From Planctomycetota bacterium (GTDB taxonomy: Bacteria; Planctomycetota; UBA1135; UBA2386), in NCBI GenBank assembly GCA_019636245.1, contig JAHBXX010000004.1, forward strand, positions 119,053 through 183,052: DNA of 64,000 nt. The letters run 5' to 3'. The notes beneath the pieces were generated by a model. It worked only from the letters and a program-made list of their open reading frames with translations. It was not told where the DNA came from and searched no databases. The translations under genes were made by a program, and so were the position numbers. Below are positions 60,426-64,000 of this stretch, in pieces; position 1 is the stretch's first letter; the number at the start of each line of letters is the position of its first letter.

Positions 60426-61012
60426 ACGTGCCGAACCTGATCACCCTGAGCCGCCTGGCGATCACCGCGGGCGTGTTCGTCTGCCTCGAACTGGCGCCGG
60501 CGCGGTCGGGCCCAGGCGGCCCCGGGTCGATCGATGCGCCCCTCGTCTGGGTCGCCTTCGTGCTGTTCCTGGTCGCGGCGATCACCGACTTCCTCGACGG
60601 CTACCTGGCGCGCAAGTGGAACCTGGTGACCGCCTTCGGCCGGGTCGCCGACCCGTTCGCCGACAAGGTGCTGATCGCCGGCTCGCTGATCACGCTGCTG
60701 CAGTTCCCCCCGGCGACCACGGTGCTGACCACCTGGTATGTCGTGGTCGTCGTCGCCCGCGAGTTCCTGGTCACCGCCGTGCGTGGCGTCGTCGAGGCCA
60801 GCGGTCGCCCCTTCCCCGCCGACCGGCTCGGCAAGTGGAAGATGGTCGCCCAGTGCATCACCGTCGGCAGCCTGATGACGATGGTCGCCGGGACCGGACT
60901 CTGGGTCTGGCTCGCGCTCGGCTCCTTCTGGGTCAGCCTGGTGCTGACCGTGGTCTCCGGCGCCAACTACGTCTGGAAGGCGCGCGACGTGCTGTTCGGG
61001 GACGCGCGGTGA
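60422..61012 (+). CDS. pgsA: CDP-diacylglycerol-glycerol-3-phosphate 3-phosphatidyltransferase
   Basis: A 196-residue membrane enzyme of phosphatidylglycerol synthesis. The CDP-alcohol phosphatidyltransferase motif D-G-x2-A-R-x8-G-x3-D-x3-D is complete in DFLDGYLARKWNLVTAFG followed by RVADPFAD. Four or five hydrophobic segments surround it, and NLITLSRLAITAGVF opens it. GTG 60422 lies in the rimO stop. The next gene makes the following step (pgpA), so the pair converts CDP-diacylglycerol to phosphatidylglycerol. Confidence 0.95.
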   Translation: MNVPNLITLSRLAITAGVFVCLELAPARSGPGGPGSIDAPLVWVAFVLFLVAAITDFLDGYLARKWNLVTAFGRVADPFADKVLIAGSLITLLQFPPATTVLTTWYVVVVVAREFLVTAVRGVVEASGRPFPADRLGKWKMVAQCITVGSLMTMVAGTGLWVWLALGSFWVSLVLTVVSGANYVWKARDVLFGDAR

Positions 61013-61500
61013 GCCCGCTCGACCGGTGCCGCTGGTTGCTGCTGACCAGCTTCGGCCTGGGCTGTTCGCCCTGGGCCCCGGGCACGGTCGGCACGCTGGG
61101 CGGCGTGCTGCTGGCGGTCACGCTGCAGTGGCTGCTGCCCGGCCAGGTGCTCTGGGCCTGGGCCGGGGCGGCGGCGCTGCTGTTCGCCTTCGGCTGCGCG
61201 CAGTCGGCGTTCATCGCCCGGACGTGGCCGAAGGAGGATCCCGGCGCCGTCGTGCTCGACGAGGTGGTGGGTTACCTGGTGACGGTGCTGGTCTACGCGC
61301 TCCTGGCCCAGGCGGCCGTCGGCGCGACCGCCCACATGGTCGCCTTCTTCGCCTTCCGCGGCTTCGACGTGCTGAAGATCCAGCCGGCGCGGCGGCTCGA
61401 GGACCTGCCGGGCGCCGTCGGCATCATGGCCGACGACCAGATGGCGGGCGTCTACGCCGGGATCTCGGTGTGGCTCGCGATGCGTCTGCTCGGCTGGTGA
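61009..61500 (+). CDS. pgpA: phosphatidylglycerophosphatase A
   Basis: A 163-residue membrane phosphatase that removes phosphate from phosphatidylglycerophosphate. The motifs are SFGLGCSPWAPGTVGTLGG, DPGAVVLDEVVGYLV and FRGFDVLKIQPARRLEDLPGAVGIMADDQMAGVYA, all with conserved charged residues between hydrophobic helices. GTG 61009 overlaps pgsA by GTGA. The enzyme should act directly on the PgsA product. It ends the long run from glmU. Confidence 0.95.
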   Translation: MSPLDRCRWLLLTSFGLGCSPWAPGTVGTLGGVLLAVTLQWLLPGQVLWAWAGAAALLFAFGCAQSAFIARTWPKEDPGAVVLDEVVGYLVTVLVYALLAQAAVGATAHMVAFFAFRGFDVLKIQPARRLEDLPGAVGIMADDQMAGVYAGISVWLAMRLLGW

Positions 61501-61564
61501 CGCCCGCGGTCCGCTGCCGCATGATGCGCGCTCCGCGGCGCACCCCCGCGGCCCCTCCCTCCCC

Positions 61565-62689
61565 ATGGCGCGAAAGAGCTCGAAGGCGAACGGCAAGCTG
61601 GCGCTGCACCTCGGTGTCGGGACCGCCATCGCCGGCCTCGGCGGCGGCCTGCTGCTGACGCTTGGCCTGGTGCAGAACCTCGGCGCCGGCATCGACGACC
61701 CGGCCCTGGTCGCGCGCGGCTGGCAGGTCGGACTCGGACTCTCGGTGCTGGTGGCGGCGATCACCGGCGGCGCCGGCTGGGTGCTCGGCGGCCGGATCGC
61801 CGGTCGCATCACCGACATCGGTCTGGCCGTCGGCAAGCTCGGCCGCGGCGGCTCCGAGGTGCGCGTGCGCGTCAGCGGCGACGACGAGGTCGGCGCGCTC
61901 GGCCGCTCGGTGCAGTACCTCGCCACCGACCTCGCCGACCTGCTGAAGAACCAGGAGGCCGCCGGCGGCGCGGCGCTCGTGTCGATGGACCCGCTGGTCA
62001 AGCAGTTGCGCGACCGGACGGTGCCGCAGCGGCTGCCCGCGGCGCCGGGCTACGAGGTCGACGGAGCGCTCGGCGCGGGCTCGCGTGGGGGGCTCGACTA
62101 CTTCGACGGCGTCGCGCTGGGCGGCGACGAGCCGGGGGTCGTGCTCTACCTGGTGACCGCCGAAGGCCACGGCGCGCTGGCGGTGTTCGCCTGCCGGCTC
62201 GCGCGCGACGAACTGCACCGCGCGCTCGGCGCCGGCGCGACGCCCCGCAAGGCGCTGGCGCACACCAACAAGGTCTGCAAGGCGCAGCTGCCTCCCGGCT
62301 GCTGCGCCAAGGCCTCGCTGCTGCAGGTGACGGCCGCCGGCGCGAAGCTCTACCAGGCCGGCGCGCGGTCGCCGCTCCTGATCTGCCAGCGCGGCGAGGT
62401 GCTCGAACTCAACGCCGAGGGCATCGCCATCGGCCTCGACGACGGGCCGGTGTTCGAGAAGTCGCTGCGGCCGCAGGAGATCGCGATGAGCCCCGGCACC
62501 CGGCTCGTGCTCGGCAACGACGCGCTGCACCGGGCCGAAGGCCTGCTGGACCTGTTGCGCCAGCACTCGCCGCGCCACACCAACATGTTCATGAACGTGG
62601 TCCTCGGCGGCATCGAGCAGGATGCCGGCGACGACGGCCTGCGCGAGGACGTGGTGCTGATCACCGTCAAGAAGGCGGGGCAGGAATGA
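61565..62689 (+). CDS. membrane SpoIIE-like PP2C protein, diverged
   Basis: A 374-residue protein with two N-terminal membrane segments (about residues 12-35 and 55-78), a HAMP-like region (GGRIAGRITDIGLAVGKLGRGG...DEVGALGRSVQYLATDL) and a SpoIIE/PP2C-like domain. The family's paired acidic motifs are altered: the expected DVSGHG reads VTAEGHG, losing the first metal-binding aspartate, while the C-terminal LREDVVLITVK keeps its aspartate. It may be a weak phosphatase or a binding decoy. It is coupled to the MazG-like gene (ATGA) and followed by a Ser/Thr kinase. Confidence 0.78.
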   Translation: MARKSSKANGKLALHLGVGTAIAGLGGGLLLTLGLVQNLGAGIDDPALVARGWQVGLGLSVLVAAITGGAGWVLGGRIAGRITDIGLAVGKLGRGGSEVRVRVSGDDEVGALGRSVQYLATDLADLLKNQEAAGGAALVSMDPLVKQLRDRTVPQRLPAAPGYEVDGALGAGSRGGLDYFDGVALGGDEPGVVLYLVTAEGHGALAVFACRLARDELHRALGAGATPRKALAHTNKVCKAQLPPGCCAKASLLQVTAAGAKLYQAGARSPLLICQRGEVLELNAEGIAIGLDDGPVFEKSLRPQEIAMSPGTRLVLGNDALHRAEGLLDLLRQHSPRHTNMFMNVVLGGIEQDAGDDGLREDVVLITVKKAGQE

Positions 62690-63003
62690 GCGCCGCGCGC
62701 CGGGTCGGACCGCCGGGGTCGTTCCAGCACCTGATCGAGGCGATCTACTTCGAGCGCGACGCCGCCCGCGGCCCCCAGGGCACGCTGCTGTGGTTCGTCG
62801 AAGAGGTCGGCGAACTGGTGCGCGCGATCCGGCGCGGCGAGCGGCAGAACCTCGAGGAGGAGTTCGGCGACGTCTACGCCTGGCTTTCGACGCTGGCGTC
62901 GCTGCACGGCCTCGACCTCGAGGCGGTCGGCCGGCGCAAGTACGGCGCCGGATGCCCGCGCTGCGCCGCCCGCCCGTGCGCGTGCCCGCACCCGGCCGGC
63001 TAG
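62686..63003 (+). CDS. MazG-like nucleotide pyrophosphohydrolase domain protein
   Basis: A 105-residue single-domain member of the MazG/dUTPase-like all-alpha group. The metal motif EExxE (VEEVGELVRAI) is followed by the E-x2-D element (LEEEFGDVYAWL). The C-terminus carries a cysteine cluster: CPRCAARPCACPHP, five cysteines suited to a small zinc knuckle, after the RKYGAG segment. The substrate is probably a non-standard or excess nucleoside triphosphate. ATG 62686 lies in the phosphatase stop. The stop TAG forms the loop of a hairpin. Confidence 0.8.
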   Translation: MSAARRVGPPGSFQHLIEAIYFERDAARGPQGTLLWFVEEVGELVRAIRRGERQNLEEEFGDVYAWLSTLASLHGLDLEAVGRRKYGAGCPRCAARPCACPHPAG

Positions 63004-63010
63004 GCCGGCC
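62994..63010 (+). terminator. hairpin at the end of the MazG-like gene
   Basis: GGCCGGC (62994-63000) and GCCGGCC (63004-63010) form a perfect 7-base stem whose loop is the TAG stop codon. No T-run. Confidence 0.4.
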
Positions 63011-63081
63011 AGGCCGCTGCCCGGGCCCGTTCCGGGAATCTCCGCGGGTCGGCCGCGTAGTGCGCGCCTCGCCCGCTCCGC

Positions 63082-63087
63082 TACCCT
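63082..63087 (+). promoter_or_regulatory. -10-like box (TACCCT) before the terminal kinase gene
   Basis: TACCCT ends six bases before ATG 63094; no convincing -35. Leaderless-type spacing. Confidence 0.32.
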
Positions 63088-63093
63088 TCGCGC

Positions 63094-64000
63094 ATGACCG
63101 AGCCCCAGCCCCAGCCCTCGCCAGGGCCGCTTCCGGCCCCGAGCCCGGCGCCGGACTGGGAGGCCTTCTACCGCGACTACCGCAAGCCCGGCTACGTCGC
63201 CGGCTTCGAGATCACGACCAAGCTCGGCGCGGGCATGTCGGGGCTGGTGTTCCGGGCCCGGCGGCAGTCGATCGGCAAGGACTACGCGATCAAGTTCCTG
63301 CGCGTCGACGACGCCGAGGTGCGGCGGGCGGTGCTGGCGGAACTGGAGCAGGTGGAGCACTTCGCCCAGGTCGACCACCCGAACCTGGTGTCGATCGACG
63401 ACCGCGGCGAGATCGACGGCATTCCGTACCTGGTGATGGCGTTCGCCGGCACCGAGACGCTGCGCGACCGCATGCCGGCGGGCGGCACGCCGCCCGACCC
63501 GGAGGCGAAGGCGGAGCTGCTGCGCTGGTTCCTGCAGGTCTGCCGCGGCCTCGCCGCGCTGCACGACCACTCGCTCGTGCACTTCGACGTCAAGCCGGCG
63601 AACGTGTTCCTGAAGGGCGGCGTGGCGCGCCTCGGCGACTACGGCCTGTCGAAGCTGGTCACGCACAGCCGCGGCAGCCTGTCGATGGGCCGCGGCACGC
63701 CGTACTACATGGCGCCGGAGCTGCTGCAGCGGCGCGGCGACCACCGCAGCGACGTCTACTCGTTGGGCGTCGTGCTCTACGAACTGCTGTGCGGCCAGGT
63801 GCCCTTCCGCGGCGACAGCGAGTGGGAGGTGCTGCGGCAGCACGAGACCGCGGTGCCGGCGCTGCCGGCGCACCTGACGGCGGACGAACGCGCCGTGCTG
63901 CAGCGCTGCCTGGCGAAGGACCCGGCGGCGCGGTTCGCCAGCGTGCACGACCTGATCGCCGCGTTCGGCGCGGCCCCCGGCGTCGGCGCGGCCGCCTGGC
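63094..64000 (+). CDS. Ser/Thr protein kinase (partial)
   Basis: The frame is open from ATG 63094 to the right edge (302 codons), so the C-terminus is missing. A proline-rich lead of about 20 residues precedes a kinase domain with a modified glycine loop (KLGAGMSGLVFRA), DYAIKFL with the ATP lysine, the catalytic loop HFDVKPANVFL (H163, phenylalanine in place of the usual arginine of HRD), GDYGLSK where DFG reads DYG, and GTPYYMAPELL. The non-RD loop suggests activity not controlled by activation-loop phosphorylation. It follows a SpoIIE-like phosphatase and MazG gene on the same strand. Confidence 0.9.
   Translation, partial: MTEPQPQPSPGPLPAPSPAPDWEAFYRDYRKPGYVAGFEITTKLGAGMSGLVFRARRQSIGKDYAIKFLRVDDAEVRRAVLAELEQVEHFAQVDHPNLVSIDDRGEIDGIPYLVMAFAGTETLRDRMPAGGTPPDPEAKAELLRWFLQVCRGLAALHDHSLVHFDVKPANVFLKGGVARLGDYGLSKLVTHSRGSLSMGRGTPYYMAPELLQRRGDHRSDVYSLGVVLYELLCGQVPFRGDSEWEVLRQHETAVPALPAHLTADERAVLQRCLAKDPAARFASVHDLIAAFGAAPGVGAAAW

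Overview
The window is about 64 kb of very GC-rich bacterial DNA (third codon positions almost all G or C) packed with about 61 protein genes. No gene-free stretch exceeds 300 bases. I saw no rRNA, tRNA, CRISPR array, insertion sequence, phage gene or origin, so it reads as ordinary chromosome. Gene content points to Planctomycetota: an ECF sigma factor translationally coupled to a huge receptor-like Ser/Thr kinase, a MoxR-DUF58-SpoIIM-RDD membrane operon, exported kelch proteins ending in a GCAG...GMPGC module, and many other kinases. A lineage near Rohdeia/Engelhardtia is a guess from protein style, not a measured placement.

Layout. 1-2686 (minus): membrane-anchored unknown, AhpD-like protein, NUDIX hydrolase, exported esterase. 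2761-7976: folC plus a coupled unknown gene, a GT2 glycosyltransferase, a DUF2752 protein, and rsgA and gluQ in head-to-head overlap. 7985-12971: a divergent pair, a degenerate membrane kinase and a sigma-54 activator with FHA-like and GAF domains. 13036-16049: metallophosphoesterase, M19 dipeptidase, multipass membrane protein. 16160-22159: DUF4129-DUF4350-MoxR-DUF58-SpoIIM-RDD operon. 22222-25045: three-subunit flavin/iron-sulfur dehydrogenase. 25137-27023: NYN-LOTUS protein converging on an asparaginase-family lipoprotein through a strong hairpin. 27085-30300: MASE1 hybrid histidine kinase. 30369-33258: two tandem kelch proteins. 33318-37804: ECF sigma factor and FG-GAP kinase. 37936-39833: coiled-coil lipoprotein and an alpha/alpha-toroid protein. 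39930-45401: housekeeping run (aroF, tpiA, secG, yicC, gmk, coaC, prmA, then rsmJ convergent). 45640-51819: XRE regulator and a surface-polysaccharide group (GT4, GT2, methyltransferase, flippase, capsule-type transferase). 52028-53923: exported sorbosone-dehydrogenase-like propeller. 54061-61500: glmU-prs-rplY-pth-rpsF-rpsR-rplI-rimO-pgsA-pgpA. 61565-64000: SpoIIE-like phosphatase, MazG-like protein and a Ser/Thr kinase cut by the window edge.

How it works together. Genes on one strand are usually joined by 4-base GTGA or ATGA stop/start overlaps, so translational coupling is the rule. Several first genes carry a TA-rich -10-like box only 6-9 bases before the start codon, which suggests leaderless or near-leaderless mRNAs. 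A few promoters look sigma70-like (TTGACC, 17-base spacer, TATCGT before aroF; a similar one before glmU). Signalling genes are heavily represented: three Ser/Thr kinases, a hybrid histidine kinase, an ECF sigma factor, a sigma-54 activator, a SpoIIE-like phosphatase and an XRE regulator. No complete new defence or mobile system was found. The most novel material is the kinase-propeller receptor, the kinase/FHA-like activator pair, the C-terminal module shared by exported proteins, and the leaderless-promoter pattern.
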